64,000 bases of DNA, taken from the NCBI RefSeq assembly GCF_028475105.1, contig NZ_CP116936.1, positions 3,285,501-3,349,500 on the forward strand, given 5' to 3'. Positions 14,943 to 23,962 of the stretch are shown piece after piece. The stretch is from Micromonospora sp. LH3U1. GTDB lineage: Bacteria > Actinomycetota > Actinomycetes > Mycobacteriales > Micromonosporaceae. Made by a program: the position numbers and the translations under genes. The notes under the pieces were generated by a model. The model was not told the origin of the DNA and searched no databases. It saw only the letters and a program-made list of their open reading frames with translations. The first letter of the stretch is position 1. Each line of letters starts with the position of its first letter.

Positions 14943-15665
14943 ATGACCGCACACCTGTTCGCGATCAGCTTCGACGCGCGCGAGCCGCTGCGGCTCGCGC
15001 GGTTCTGGTCCGGGCTGCTGGGGCGGGAGATCGTCGACGATCCACACGACGGCGTCCTGCTCCTGCCCACCAACGACAACGAGTTCCACCTCCGCTTCGT
15101 CCTGAACCAGCAGCCGAAGGTCGTCCAGAACCGGATGCACTTCGACCTGACCAGCAGTTCGCTGGAGGACCAGCGGCAGACGGTGGCCAGGGCGTTGGAG
15201 CTCGGCGCGCGGCACGCCGACATCGGGCAGGGCCCGGAGATCGATCATGTGGTGCTCGCCGACCCCGAGGGCAACGAGTTCGACGCCATCGCGCCGGGCA
15301 ACAACTTCCTCGCCGGCTGCGGCTTCGTCGGTGCGCTGGCCTGCGACGGATCGCAGCAGGTCGGGTACTTCTGGAGTCAGGCGCTGGGGTGGCCGCTGGT
15401 CTGGGACCAGGACGAGGAGACCGCGATCCAGTCACCGAACGGCGGTACGAAGATCTCCTGGGGCGGTCCGCCGCACCTGCCGAACGGCGGGCGGGACCGG
15501 GTGCGGTTCGACCTCGCCCCGGCTGTCGACGTTGACCCGCAGGTCGAGCTGGCCCGTCTGCTCTCGCTCGGGGCGACGCGAGTCGACACCGATCAGGACG
15601 GGGCGGGCCGACTGGTGCTGGCGGACCCCGACGGTCAGGAGTTCAGCCTGTTGACGTCCCGCTAG
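14943..15665 (+). CDS. VOC superfamily protein (two glyoxalase-like domains)
   Basis: This 240-residue protein starts at ATG 14943 after GGGAGGAG. It has two tandem vicinal-oxygen-chelate modules: residues 1-120 ('FWSGLLGREIVDD', 'MHFDLTSSS', 'DPEGNEFDAIAP') and 125-240 ('YFWSQALGWPLVWDQDEETAIQSPNGGTKISWGG', 'VRFDLAPA', 'DPDGQEFSLL'). Metal-binding His and Glu positions are partly kept ('HFDL', 'NEFD', 'QEFS'). Actinobacterial proteins of this layout are mostly of unknown function; some confer drug binding. A dispersed palindrome follows. Confidence 0.85.
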   Translation: MTAHLFAISFDAREPLRLARFWSGLLGREIVDDPHDGVLLLPTNDNEFHLRFVLNQQPKVVQNRMHFDLTSSSLEDQRQTVARALELGARHADIGQGPEIDHVVLADPEGNEFDAIAPGNNFLAGCGFVGALACDGSQQVGYFWSQALGWPLVWDQDEETAIQSPNGGTKISWGGPPHLPNGGRDRVRFDLAPAVDVDPQVELARLLSLGATRVDTDQDGAGRLVLADPDGQEFSLLTSR

Positions 15666-15683
15666 CGTGGCCATTGCCCGCAT

Positions 15684-15756
15684 GATCGTGCTCGATCGGT
15701 GTTGTAGTGGTCACGTGCGCTGCCGGATGCCACTACATCCTTGTTCGAGCACGATC
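15684..15756. repeat. Intergenic palindrome (GATCGTGCTCGA arms)
   Basis: GATCGTGCTCGA (15684-15695) and TCGAGCACGATC (15745-15756) are perfect 12-bp arms. An inner pair, TGTAGTGG (15703-15710) and CCACTACA (15730-15737), also matches exactly. It lies between the VOC and GNAT genes and is one of the GATC-ended dispersed palindromes of this window. Confidence 0.85.
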
Positions 15757-15830
15757 ACGTGACCGCGCGGCGCCACTCATCGGGCGGCTGGTTGGACAAC
15801 GGCGGCACCGCTCGGTCAGAGTGGTCCGCC

Positions 15831-16361
15831 GTGAGATACCTGCGTACCGGTGGTCCCGCCGCGATCCGGCGGCCCCGGCCCACCGACTCCGAGGAGTTCG
15901 TCGCCGCCGTGCGGCGCAGTCGGGACCTGCACCACCCGTGGTTGGTCGCGCCGGCCAGCCCCGAGGAGTACGACCGCTATCTGAACCGGATCCGCCGCCG
16001 GGACAATGCCGGCTACCTGATCTGTGATCGGGCCAGTGGTGCGATTGCCGGTTATGTGAATATCAGCGGGATCGTGCTGGGTGCGCTGCGGGGCGGTTAC
16101 CTGGGGTACGCGGCGTTCCAGCCCTACAGCGGGACCGGGCACGCCTCGGCGGGTGTCGCCCTGGTGATCGACCACGCGTTCCACACGGTCGGGCTGCACC
16201 GGCTGGAGGCGAACATCCAGCCGGGCAACGAGCCGTCCCGGCGGGTGGCCCGCAAGCTCGGTTTCCGGTTGGAGGGATTCTCCCCGGATTACCTGTTCAT
16301 CGACGGCGCCTGGCGCGACCACGAGCGGTGGGCGATCACCGCCGCGCCAACCCCCAGCTGA
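15831..16361 (+). CDS. GNAT acetyltransferase, RimJ/RimL type
   Basis: This 176-residue protein starts at GTG 15831 (MRYLRTGGPAAIRRPRPTD); the frame is open further left, but that part lies within the palindrome. The acetyl-CoA fold shows 'DRASGAIAGYVNISGIVLG', 'YLGYAAFQPYSGTGHASAGVALVIDHAF', and the RimJ-like end 'LHRLEANIQPGNEPSRRVARKLGFRLEGF'. The family acetylates protein N-termini, ribosomal proteins or small amines. The acceptor is unknown. Confidence 0.88.
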   Translation: MRYLRTGGPAAIRRPRPTDSEEFVAAVRRSRDLHHPWLVAPASPEEYDRYLNRIRRRDNAGYLICDRASGAIAGYVNISGIVLGALRGGYLGYAAFQPYSGTGHASAGVALVIDHAFHTVGLHRLEANIQPGNEPSRRVARKLGFRLEGFSPDYLFIDGAWRDHERWAITAAPTPS

Positions 16362-16459
16362 CCGGCGGCCCGGCCCTCCTCCCCGTGACGCCGGCCCCAC
16401 GCGCACTTCACCCGGAACGGGTGATGCCACCTGGTGTTGCCTGTTCCTACGGTGGTGTC

Positions 16460-18613
16460 ATGGCTGTCGTGCGCGCGACCCCTGCGGACCCGACCCCCGG
16501 CGTGCCCGCCGCGGCCACGGAAGCCGGCGACCAGCGGGCCATGCCGCCCGAGCTCGGACCCGACTCGCTCGCCGTGCTGAGCGGTCCCGCGTTCCTCTAC
16601 TCCAACGCCCGTGGGGACGTGCCGCCGGGCAGCATCGGCGGGCTCGTCCACCTGGACACCCGACTGCTCAGCGGCTGGACGCTGACCGTCAACGGCAGCG
16701 AGCTGCTGGTGCTGCGCGCCGAGACCATCGACCACTACTCGGCGCAGTACGTGCTCACCAACCCCGACCTGCCCGGGCTGCCCCCGAACAGTCTGGGCGT
16801 GGAGCGGCTGCGGTACGTCGGCGACGGATTTCACGAGCGGGTGGAGCTGCGGTCGTTTCGGCCGGAACCGGTCCGGGTGGAGCTGCGGCTGGCCGTGAAC
16901 GTCGACTTCGCCGATCTGTTCGAGGTCAAGTCGGTGGTCCGCGACCGGTCCGCGGAGATCACCCGTGACCACGCCGCCGATGGCTCCGAGCTGTGCTTCT
17001 CCTACCGCAACGGGGACTTCTGGGCAGAGACCCGGGTGTGCTGCCAGGGGCCGGCCGACCGCGTCGAGGGCGACGATCTGGTCTGGGAGCTCGACCTGCA
17101 CCCGCGTGAGCAGTGGCAGATGGACCTGCATGTGCCACTGCCACCCGGGATGGGGGTGGTCGAACCGGTCCGCGGCGACATCGCCGACATCATCCACGGC
17201 CGGGCCGACGATCCCCTGCGCCGGTGGACCGAGGACCGGGCTGTGCTGCACGGCGACAACCAGGCGCTGGAGCGCACCGTACGTCGGTCCCGCGACGACC
17301 TCAGCGCACTGCGGCTCGACCTGGAGATCAAGGGCCAGCGCATCATGCTGCCCGGCGCGGGGCTGCCGTGGTTCCTCGCCGTGTTCGGCCGGGACACCCT
17401 GATCACCGCGTACCAGACTCTCGTCGCCGGGCCGGCGCTGGCCAAGGGGGCGCTGCTCGCGCTGGCGCGGCTTCAGGGTGACAAATGTGACGACTTCACC
17501 GACGAGGAGCCCGGCAAGATCCTCCACGAGGTGCGCAGCGGCGAGCTGACCCGCAACGGGCTCAAGCCGTACGGCCCGTACTACGGCACCGCCGACGCCA
17601 CCCAACTCTGGCTGATTCTGCTCTCCGAGTACTGGCGGTGGACCGGGGACGACGAGACGGTCCGGCGCCTACGGGACAACGCGCTGGCCGCCCTGCGCTG
17701 GATCGACGAGTACGGCGACCGGGACGGCGACGGCTACGTCGAGTACGGCACGCGCTCCCCGGAAGGGCTGGGCAACCAGTGCTGGCGGGACTCGCCGGAC
17801 GGGGTGTGCTTCGCCGACGGGCGCATTCCGGTGCTGCCACTGGCGACCAGCGACATTCAGGGCTACACCTACGACGCGAAGGTGCGCCTGGCGGAGCTGT
17901 TCGACGGTCCGCTGGCCAACCCCGCTCTGGCGCGCCGGCTGCGCGACGAGGCCGGCACGCTGTACGAGCGGTTCAACCGGGACTTCTGGATCGAGGAGCG
18001 GGGCGGTTACTACGCGATCGCCCTGGACGGTGACAAGAACGTGGTCGACGCGAAGACCTCCACGATGGGCCACCTGCTCTGGAGTGGGATCGTGCCGAGG
18101 GAGCGGGCCGACGCGGTGGTGCGGCAACTGATGTCGCCGGACATGTTCTCCGGCTGGGGCATCCGGACACTGTCCCGCGAGGAGTCGCTCTACAACGCCG
18201 TCGGCTACCACCTCGGCACGGTCTGGCCGCACGACAACTCGATCGCCGTGCTCGGCCTGGCCCGGTACGGCTACCGGGCCGAGGCGAACCGGATCAGCCT
18301 GGCGCTGTTCGAGGCGGCGGAGCAGTTCGGTCACCGGTTGCCCGAGGCGCTCTCGGGATTCGCGCGGGAGCGCATGGTGTTCGCGGTGCCGTACCCCACC
18401 GCGTGCAGCCCGCAGGCGTGGGCGGCCGGCACCCCCCTGGCTTTGGTCCGCGCGATGCTGGGGCTCAACCCGATCGACGGACAGCTGGTGCTCGATCCGG
18501 ACATTCCTGAGGAACTGGGCCGGATCACGGCTGATCGTGTGCGTGCCTTCGGCCAGGAGTGGGGGCTGGAGGCGGTGCGCACCAACGGACACGTCCGGCT
18601 CCAGCCGAGCTGA
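16460..18613 (+). CDS. Amylo-alpha-1,6-glucosidase / glycogen-debranching-type enzyme
   Basis: ATG 16460 gives 717 residues. The N-terminal beta domain (about 30-260, 'SGPAFLYSNARGDVPPGSIGGLVHLDTRLLSGW') matches the glycogen-debranching N-terminal domain. The C-terminal (alpha/alpha)6 barrel (about 290-700) has 'LPWFLAVFGRDTLITAYQTL', 'YYGTADATQLWLILLSEYW', 'GNQCWRDSPDGV' and 'GYHLGTVWPHDNSIAVLGLARYG', as in amylo-alpha-1,6-glucosidases and GH63-like enzymes. It probably removes alpha-1,6-linked glucose or acts on related glycosides. It is far from glgX-treYZ, so it may have a separate role. It is followed 55 bp later by the NDH-2-like gene. Confidence 0.85.
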   Translation: MAVVRATPADPTPGVPAAATEAGDQRAMPPELGPDSLAVLSGPAFLYSNARGDVPPGSIGGLVHLDTRLLSGWTLTVNGSELLVLRAETIDHYSAQYVLTNPDLPGLPPNSLGVERLRYVGDGFHERVELRSFRPEPVRVELRLAVNVDFADLFEVKSVVRDRSAEITRDHAADGSELCFSYRNGDFWAETRVCCQGPADRVEGDDLVWELDLHPREQWQMDLHVPLPPGMGVVEPVRGDIADIIHGRADDPLRRWTEDRAVLHGDNQALERTVRRSRDDLSALRLDLEIKGQRIMLPGAGLPWFLAVFGRDTLITAYQTLVAGPALAKGALLALARLQGDKCDDFTDEEPGKILHEVRSGELTRNGLKPYGPYYGTADATQLWLILLSEYWRWTGDDETVRRLRDNALAALRWIDEYGDRDGDGYVEYGTRSPEGLGNQCWRDSPDGVCFADGRIPVLPLATSDIQGYTYDAKVRLAELFDGPLANPALARRLRDEAGTLYERFNRDFWIEERGGYYAIALDGDKNVVDAKTSTMGHLLWSGIVPRERADAVVRQLMSPDMFSGWGIRTLSREESLYNAVGYHLGTVWPHDNSIAVLGLARYGYRAEANRISLALFEAAEQFGHRLPEALSGFARERMVFAVPYPTACSPQAWAAGTPLALVRAMLGLNPIDGQLVLDPDIPEELGRITADRVRAFGQEWGLEAVRTNGHVRLQPS

Positions 18614-18668
18614 CCGGCGTCCCGCCCGTTCGACGTTTGTCCCGGGCTTCGACGGGAAACGGGCCGCA

Positions 18669-19970
18669 ATGACGAAACCTCGTGTGGTGATCGTGGGGGC
18701 CGGGTTCGCCGGTTACCACGCGGCGAAGACGTTGAGCCGGATCGCCCGGGACCGGGCCGAGATCGTGGTGCTGAACTCCACCGACTACTTCCTGTACCTT
18801 CCGCTGCTGCCGGAGGTGGCGGCCGGGGTGGTCGAGCCCCGACGGATCGCCGTGCCGCTGACCGGGACGCTCAAGGGCGTACGGGTGGTGATCGGCGAGG
18901 CGGACCACGTCGACCTGCAGAACCGCTGGGTCGGCTTCACCCAGCCCGAGGGGGAGAAGAACCGGCTGGCGTACGACCGGTTGGTGCTCGCCGTGGGCAG
19001 CGTCAACAAGCTGCTGCCCATCCCGGGGGTGACCGAGTACGCGCACGGCTTCCGCGGCCTGCCCGAGGCCGTCTACCTGCACGATCACATCGTCCGGCAG
19101 ATCGAGCTGGCCGAGCAGGCCGAGGACCCGGCCGAGCAGCAGGCCCGGTCCACGTTCGTGGTGGTCGGGGCGGGCTACACCGGCACCGAGGTCGCCGCGC
19201 ACGGACAGCTGTTCACCGACGCGCTGCACGCCCAGCGGCCACGGCTCACCGTCCGGCCCCGCTGGATGCTGCTCGACGTTGCGCCCCGGGTGCTGCCCGA
19301 GCTGGACAAGCGGATGTCGGTCACCTCGCACAAGGTGCTCAACCGGCGCGGCGTGGACGTGCGGATGGGCACCTCGGTGGCCGAGGCGACCTGCGACGGG
19401 GTGAAGCTCACCGACGGCGAGTACGTGCCGACCTGCACCCTGGTGTGGTGTGTGGGGGTGCGCCCCGACCCGTTCGTCAACGAGTTGGGCCTGCGCACCG
19501 ACAGGGGCCGACTGGTGACCGACGAGTTCCTCAACGTCCCCGGCTACCCGGAGGTGTACGCCTGCGGCGACGCCGCCGCCGTGCCTGACCTGACCCATCC
19601 CGGTGCGGTCTGCGGGATGACCGCCCAGCACGCGCAGCGGCAGGGCAAGCTCGCCGCACACAACATCGCCGCGTCGTACGGCTTCGGCCGGCGCAAGCCG
19701 TACAAGCACCACGACCTGGGTTGGGTCGTCGACCTCGGTGGCAAGGACGCGGCGGCGAACCCGTTGCACCTCAACCTGGCCGGGTTGCCGGCCAAGGCGG
19801 TCACCCGGGCGTACCACCTGATGGCGATGCCGGGGAACCGCACCCGCGTCGGGGCCGACTGGGTGCTGGACGCCGCGCTGACCCGCTCGGCGGTCCAGCT
19901 CGGGCTGGTCCCGGCGAACGCGGTGCCGCTGGAGAGCACCTCACCCGAGGTCGCGACCCGACTCCGCTGA
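18669..19970 (+). CDS. Type II NADH dehydrogenase-like FAD oxidoreductase
   Basis: ATG 18669 gives 433 residues. It contains an FAD Rossmann motif 'VVIVGAGFAGYHAAKTLSR' (5-23), an NAD(P) Rossmann motif 'FVVVGAGYTGTEVAAHG' (about 163-179) and 'EVYACGDAAAVPD' (about 297-309). The layout is that of NDH-2/pyridine nucleotide-disulfide oxidoreductases, which reduce membrane quinone without proton pumping. There is no redox-active CxxxxC, excluding a disulfide reductase. The C-terminal region is amphipathic rather than membrane-spanning. It could also be another quinone or carotenoid-type reductase of the same fold. Confidence 0.85.
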   Translation: MTKPRVVIVGAGFAGYHAAKTLSRIARDRAEIVVLNSTDYFLYLPLLPEVAAGVVEPRRIAVPLTGTLKGVRVVIGEADHVDLQNRWVGFTQPEGEKNRLAYDRLVLAVGSVNKLLPIPGVTEYAHGFRGLPEAVYLHDHIVRQIELAEQAEDPAEQQARSTFVVVGAGYTGTEVAAHGQLFTDALHAQRPRLTVRPRWMLLDVAPRVLPELDKRMSVTSHKVLNRRGVDVRMGTSVAEATCDGVKLTDGEYVPTCTLVWCVGVRPDPFVNELGLRTDRGRLVTDEFLNVPGYPEVYACGDAAAVPDLTHPGAVCGMTAQHAQRQGKLAAHNIAASYGFGRRKPYKHHDLGWVVDLGGKDAAANPLHLNLAGLPAKAVTRAYHLMAMPGNRTRVGADWVLDAALTRSAVQLGLVPANAVPLESTSPEVATRLR

Positions 19971-19994
19971 CCGCGCGCCAACCGACCTGGCCGG

Positions 19995-21095
19995 TCAGCC
20001 CTGGTGGGCGGGACCGGCCGGTCGCCGCGACTGGGCGGCCGGCCCGGCCGGTGGGGTGGGGCGGAGCCGGCGCGGACCGTACTCGCGCAGCAGGGTCTGG
20101 ACGATGCCGGCGGCGGGGATGGCCAGCAGCGCGCCGAGCAGACCGACCAGCTCCGCCGCGAGCAGCACACTGATCAGCACGGTCAGCGGGTTGAGCCGGA
20201 CCGCGCGGGACAGGATGAGCGGCTGGAGCACGTGGTTCTCCACCTGCTGGTAGAGCACGAAGAACACCAGCACCACCACCCCGGCGGTGGGGGAGTGCAG
20301 GAACCCGGCGCCGGCCGCGATCACCGCACCGAGGGTCGCACCCACCAGCGGTATCAGGTCGGCCACCGCCACCAGCAGGGCGATCACGGCCGCGAACGGC
20401 ACCCCGCTGAGGGCCAGGACCGCGAAGGTCAACGCCCCGCAGATCACGCTGATCAGCAGGTTGCCGGTGAGGTAGCCGGTGACGGAGCGCGACACCTCCC
20501 GGCTCACCCGGCGCAGCCGCTCACCCTGGCCGTCCCCGGCCGCCGCGAGGACGCGGTGGGTGATCCGCGGTGCTTCCAACACCATGAGGTACGCCAGCAC
20601 GATGACCGTGACCAGCCCGGCGACCGTCTCGACGATGCCGCGCAGCACGCCGACCGCGGGCTGGCGCAACCTGGTGCCGACATCGCGCAGCTGGTCCGAG
20701 TGCTCGCTGACGTAGCGTCGCGCGCCGGTGCGCTCCAGCAACTGCCCCAGCGGGCCCCGGCCGGCGCGGGCGTCGTGCAGCAGCTCGGGCGCCTGGTCGG
20801 CGAACCGGCCCAGCTCCGCGGACAACGGCACCAGGATGAGCGCGGCCAGGATCGCCAGCAGCACGAACGCGGCGAAGAACACCAGGAGCGTGGCCAACGC
20901 CCGACGCCGGACGAGACGGCGTTGCAGCCGGTCGACGAGGGGCTTGAGCGCGACGGCGAAGAACGCGGCCACCACGGCCCAGGTCAGCACCCGGCGGGTC
21001 GCGTACACGAAAGCCAGAGCGAACGCGGTCGCCAGCACCAGACCGATCACGACCAGGGTCCGGCGGGCGGTCACCCGATCGTCGGCGTTGCTCAT
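19995..21095 (-). CDS. AI-2E family transporter
   Basis: The start is ATG 21095 (MSNADDRVTARRTLVVIG), giving 366 residues; a longer open frame to 21461 only reads antisense into the next gene. It has about eight membrane helices with the characteristic central 'GYLTGNLLISVICGALTFAVLALSGVPFAAVIALLVAVADLIPLVGATLGAVIAA' and 'QQVENHVLQPLILSRAVRLNPLTVLISVLLAAELVGLLGALLAIPAAGIVQ'. The family includes autoinducer-2 exporter TqsA and Na+/H+ antiporters; substrate unknown. It ends 24 bp after the convergent NDH-2-like gene. Confidence 0.9.
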   Translation of the reverse strand: MSNADDRVTARRTLVVIGLVLATAFALAFVYATRRVLTWAVVAAFFAVALKPLVDRLQRRLVRRRALATLLVFFAAFVLLAILAALILVPLSAELGRFADQAPELLHDARAGRGPLGQLLERTGARRYVSEHSDQLRDVGTRLRQPAVGVLRGIVETVAGLVTVIVLAYLMVLEAPRITHRVLAAAGDGQGERLRRVSREVSRSVTGYLTGNLLISVICGALTFAVLALSGVPFAAVIALLVAVADLIPLVGATLGAVIAAGAGFLHSPTAGVVVLVFFVLYQQVENHVLQPLILSRAVRLNPLTVLISVLLAAELVGLLGALLAIPAAGIVQTLLREYGPRRLRPTPPAGPAAQSRRPAGPAHQG

Positions 21096-21153
21096 CCGCG
21101 GCGACTTCCCCGCGCTCGCCGTCGGAAACCCGGCATTGCGGACGGAACGCCGA

Positions 21154-21948
21154 TCAGTCGCGCCCGCTGTCGTCCGAGTCGGTGACCGGGTGGGCGCCAG
21201 CGACGAACGTGTCGAGCGCGGCGGCGTGCAGGAGGCCGCCGGGCACCGGGTCGCGCAGGGCGGCCACCGCGAGCCGGCCGACCGGCAGCCCGCCGGGGCG
21301 GGACGTCGCGGCCAGCACCAGGTTGCCGTAACGCCGGCCGCGCAACATCCGTCGGTCGCCGAGCACGCACACGTCGGCGAAGCCCGCCCGCAACGTGGCC
21401 ACCTGCACCCGTGTGCCGACGAGTGGCGGCAGGTCCGTGACGTTGACCAGGTACGACCCACCGGGGCGAAGGGTGCGGGCCACCTCGGCGGCGAACTCGA
21501 CGGTGCGGACGTGCCGGGGCATCCGGGCCGCCCGGTAGATGTCGGCGATCACCAGGTCGTACCGATCGGCCGGGGTGGCGGTGAGCGCGTCCCGGGCGTC
21601 GGCGACCTCCACCCGCACCTCCGGCGGCAGCGGCGGCAACTCCCGGGCGACCAGCTCGACCACCGCCGGGTCCCGCTCGACGACCCGCTGCGGGGAGCCG
21701 GGCCGGGTGACGGCCAGCCAGCGGGGCAGCGTCAACGCGCCGCCACCCAGGTGCAGCACACTCAGCGGGGCTCCCGCCGGGGCCGTCAGCTCCACCGCCG
21801 AGGCGATCCGCCGGACGTACTCGAAGTGCAGGTACCGGGGATCCTCGACATCCACGTACGACTGCTCGACACCAGCGGACAGCAGTGTCCGGCCGGTCCG
21901 GCGGGCCGGGTCGGCGACCAACTCCAGCCGGTCGGCGGCGCGGTTCAT
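21154..21948 (-). CDS. Spermidine-synthase-like SAM-dependent protein
   Basis: ATG 21948 (MNRAADRLELV) is preferred over an upstream in-frame codon, giving 264 residues. The fold is that of the spermidine synthase/methyltransferase family: 'VLHLGGGALTLPRWLAVTRPG' (SAM loop), 'RVVERDPAVVELV', 'RVEVADARDALTATPADRYDLVIADIY'. The polyamine-synthase Asp motif is partly kept (ADARD and IADIY), but there is no decarboxylated-SAM signature I can be sure of. It may therefore be an orphan methyltransferase-like protein. It lies 58 bp upstream of the AI-2E gene on the same strand. Confidence 0.75.
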   Translation of the reverse strand: MNRAADRLELVADPARRTGRTLLSAGVEQSYVDVEDPRYLHFEYVRRIASAVELTAPAGAPLSVLHLGGGALTLPRWLAVTRPGSPQRVVERDPAVVELVARELPPLPPEVRVEVADARDALTATPADRYDLVIADIYRAARMPRHVRTVEFAAEVARTLRPGGSYLVNVTDLPPLVGTRVQVATLRAGFADVCVLGDRRMLRGRRYGNLVLAATSRPGGLPVGRLAVAALRDPVPGGLLHAAALDTFVAGAHPVTDSDDSGRD

Positions 21949-22005
21949 GACCGGCACGCTAGCCGAGCCCACGGCCCACCCCGCCCGTGGCCCGGCACGG
22001 CCGAC

Positions 22006-22043
22006 GGGCCGGCGGAGCGGGGTTGCCCCCGGTCCGCCGGCCC
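22006..22043 (-). terminator. GC-rich hairpin after the gene at 22064-23041
   Basis: GGGCCGGCGGA (22006-22016) pairs perfectly with TCCGCCGGCCC (22033-22043). It lies 20 bp beyond the stop of the leftward gene ending at 22064. Confidence 0.65.
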
Positions 22044-22063
22044 GCCCATGCCGCTGTGACCGG

Positions 22064-23041
22064 TCAGCCGCCGGCCATCCCGGCCCCCACCTCGTCGATC
22101 GCGTCGTCGATCTGGTGGGCGAGGTCCACGTCGAGCGCGGTCACCCCGTCGGCCTGGTTGGTCCGTACGGTCAACACGGCGGCGGTGTCCCCCGGACGTC
22201 CGATACTCGGGCCGCGGCCGGTGTCCTGGCGCAGCCGGTCGAGCCGGTCGAGCACCCGGTCCAGGTTGTCCGGCGGCAGCGCGACAACCCGATAGAAGCC
22301 CTGGCTGTCACCGGCCCAGTACGGCAGGTCGTCGAGCGCCGCACTGATCTCGTCCGGTTCCAGGGTCGGTGTGGTGGTGGAGGCGCCCACGAGGCCGCCG
22401 CCGGCCTCCGGCGGGTTCAGCAGGTCACGCAACCCGTCGGGTACGTGCAACGACTCGACCAGGTCACCGTCCTGCTCGGCGAGCGCGGCGATGGTGGCTT
22501 CCGCCTGGTATCGGGCCTGTTCCGGGGTGTTGCCGCTGATCCGGCCCACCTCGGCCAGGAAGCCGGGCAGGTCCCGGTGCCGTTCGATGCCGTCGATGGG
22601 CAGCACGTCGTGCAGCGATGCCGGCACTGCCGCGAGCAGCCGCTGCCGCTCGGCGGCGTCCAGGGCGAAGGCGAGGACCAGCACGGTCGCTTCGGTGCCC
22701 ACCTTGGCCGTCTTGAAGTCGACCCCGGCCCGACGCCGGACCTCGTCGACCAGGTCGTGGTAGCCCATGCTGCTCACGCCGGCCGCGCCGCTCGGCGGGG
22801 ACGGCTGAGGCCTCGGATTGTCGGCGCTGCCGACCGGCGGCGGCGCCGGCCCGCCACGCGTACTGTCCGGTTTGTGGGGTCCGGCCGCCGGTGGGCCGGC
22901 TCGCTTGCCCTGGTCGAGGCTCGTGAGCTGCTTGGAGGCGCTCAGGCTGGCGCCGATCTCGCTGGGCTGGCGACCCTGTTCGCGGGCCTGCCGAGCTAGA
23001 GCCCGGCGCCTCTGGTTGTCGCCCTCCATCTGCTTGCGCAT
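22064..23041 (-). CDS. DUF2267 protein fused to a degenerate pterin-4a-carbinolamine dehydratase domain
   Basis: ATG 23041 gives 325 residues (MRKQMEGDNQRRRALARQAR). Order: a basic N-terminus; a Pro-rich linker (about 48-85); a DUF2267-type helical domain (about 92-215, 'YHDLVDEVRRRAGVDFKTAKVGTEATVLVLA'); and a C-terminal PCD-like domain (about 235-320, 'EISAALDDLPYW..GFYRVVALPPDNLDRVLDRL', then 'DVDLAHQIDDAI'). In true PCDs two adjacent His before Pro are catalytic; here the matching stretch reads 'TGRGPSIG', so the histidines are absent. The domain is probably a structural or regulatory relic. The family assignment is mine from motif memory. Confidence 0.65.
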   Translation of the reverse strand: MRKQMEGDNQRRRALARQAREQGRQPSEIGASLSASKQLTSLDQGKRAGPPAAGPHKPDSTRGGPAPPPVGSADNPRPQPSPPSGAAGVSSMGYHDLVDEVRRRAGVDFKTAKVGTEATVLVLAFALDAAERQRLLAAVPASLHDVLPIDGIERHRDLPGFLAEVGRISGNTPEQARYQAEATIAALAEQDGDLVESLHVPDGLRDLLNPPEAGGGLVGASTTTPTLEPDEISAALDDLPYWAGDSQGFYRVVALPPDNLDRVLDRLDRLRQDTGRGPSIGRPGDTAAVLTVRTNQADGVTALDVDLAHQIDDAIDEVGAGMAGG

Positions 23042-23241
23042 GGTGGCACCCCTTCCGCTGGGGATCGTGGCTGCGCCCGTCGCCTTCCCGTCGTCCCGGG
23101 AGCCGAAACGGACGCTGCCGGCCCGGTCGGCCCCGCGTCCGCAGCGCTTCATCCGGCGGGGGTGAGGGGTGCTCACCCACACGACCCGCACCATCAGGTC
23201 AGGACCGGAGTTCTTCCGAGGTACGCGGAAGGAAGGTCGTC

Positions 23242-23556
23242 ATGAAACAGATCGTCGAGATCGTCCCCGCCCGACCCGGCTGGTACGCACGCTGGCAGCT
23301 CAACCCCGATGTCACCAGGTGTTACCCGGTGAGCCTGTGGGCGCTGCTGGAGGAGGCCGACGGGACTGGCCGCGAAGTGGTCGGCATGGACTGCATCGGC
23401 CAGTGGCCCGGCGCGGACGACAACGAGGTGGGTGGGGAGTTCGTCCGCTACCTGTACCAGACGCCCGATTCGGGAGAACCCGAGGACGTCGACCCGACCC
23501 CGACCGGCGAGCTGCGCGAGAGCGGCCCTCGGCTCCAGCCGATGACGGCACCCTAG
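23242..23556 (+). CDS. Small uncharacterised soluble protein
   Basis: This 104-residue protein starts at ATG 23242 behind a strong GGAAGGAAGG. It begins 'MKQIVEIVPARPGWYARW' and has a compact N-terminal alpha/beta part of about 70 residues ('CYPVSLWALLEE', 'REVVGMDCIGQWPGADDNEVGGEFVRYLY') and a disordered Pro/Glu tail. I recognise no named family. The good RBS and codon pattern support a real gene. It ends in a shared hairpin with the convergent STAS gene. Confidence 0.7.
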   Translation: MKQIVEIVPARPGWYARWQLNPDVTRCYPVSLWALLEEADGTGREVVGMDCIGQWPGADDNEVGGEFVRYLYQTPDSGEPEDVDPTPTGELRESGPRLQPMTAP

Positions 23557-23566
23557 ACATTCCTCC

Positions 23567-23599
23567 GGCCCCCGACCCCAGGTCCCAGGGTCGGGGGCC
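23567..23599. terminator. Bidirectional terminator hairpin
   Basis: GGCCCCCGACCC (23567-23578) pairs perfectly with GGGTCGGGGGCC (23588-23599) around 9 nt. It lies between the convergent stops at 23556 and 23627. Confidence 0.85.
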
Positions 23600-23626
23600 A
23601 TCCCCGTTTTCCGGGGGTGGCCGCGG

Positions 23627-23962
23627 TCAGCCGATGGCGCGCAGGTCGTTGGCGTGCGCCACGGCCAGTAGTTCGGTCAGGCCCGTCCGGTCGAGCATTT
23701 GCTGGAGCTGCGGGCTGACGCCGGTCAGCCGGATCGCCCCGGCGCGGCGGTGCACCACCAGCAGCGCGCTGAGCCCGGAGGAGTCGCAGAGGCGCACGCC
23801 GGTCAGGTCGATCAGCACCTGGTCCTGCCCGTCGCCGTGCAGGTCAGCCGCCGCCGCGACCAGCTCGGGCGCGGTGTCGTAGTCGAGCTCACCGGTCAGC
23901 CGGAGTCGGACGTGCCCGGCGTCGAGCCGGGTCGCCTCGATGGTCAACAGCTGGTCCGACAT
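23627..23962 (-). CDS. STAS-domain anti-anti-sigma factor (antagonist 1)
   Basis: ATG 23962 gives 111 residues of one STAS domain: 'VRLRLTGELDYDTAPELVAAA' and the phosphorylation loop 'VRLCDSSGLSALLVVHRRAG' (Ser61/Ser62). In partner switching such proteins, when dephosphorylated, bind an anti-sigma kinase and free the sigma factor. It is divergent from the SpoIIE phosphatase gene, its likely activator, across 219 bp. No anti-sigma kinase (RsbW/HATPase) gene is present in the window, so the partner must lie elsewhere. Confidence 0.9.
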   Translation of the reverse strand: MSDQLLTIEATRLDAGHVRLRLTGELDYDTAPELVAAAADLHGDGQDQVLIDLTGVRLCDSSGLSALLVVHRRAGAIRLTGVSPQLQQMLDRTGLTELLAVAHANDLRAIG

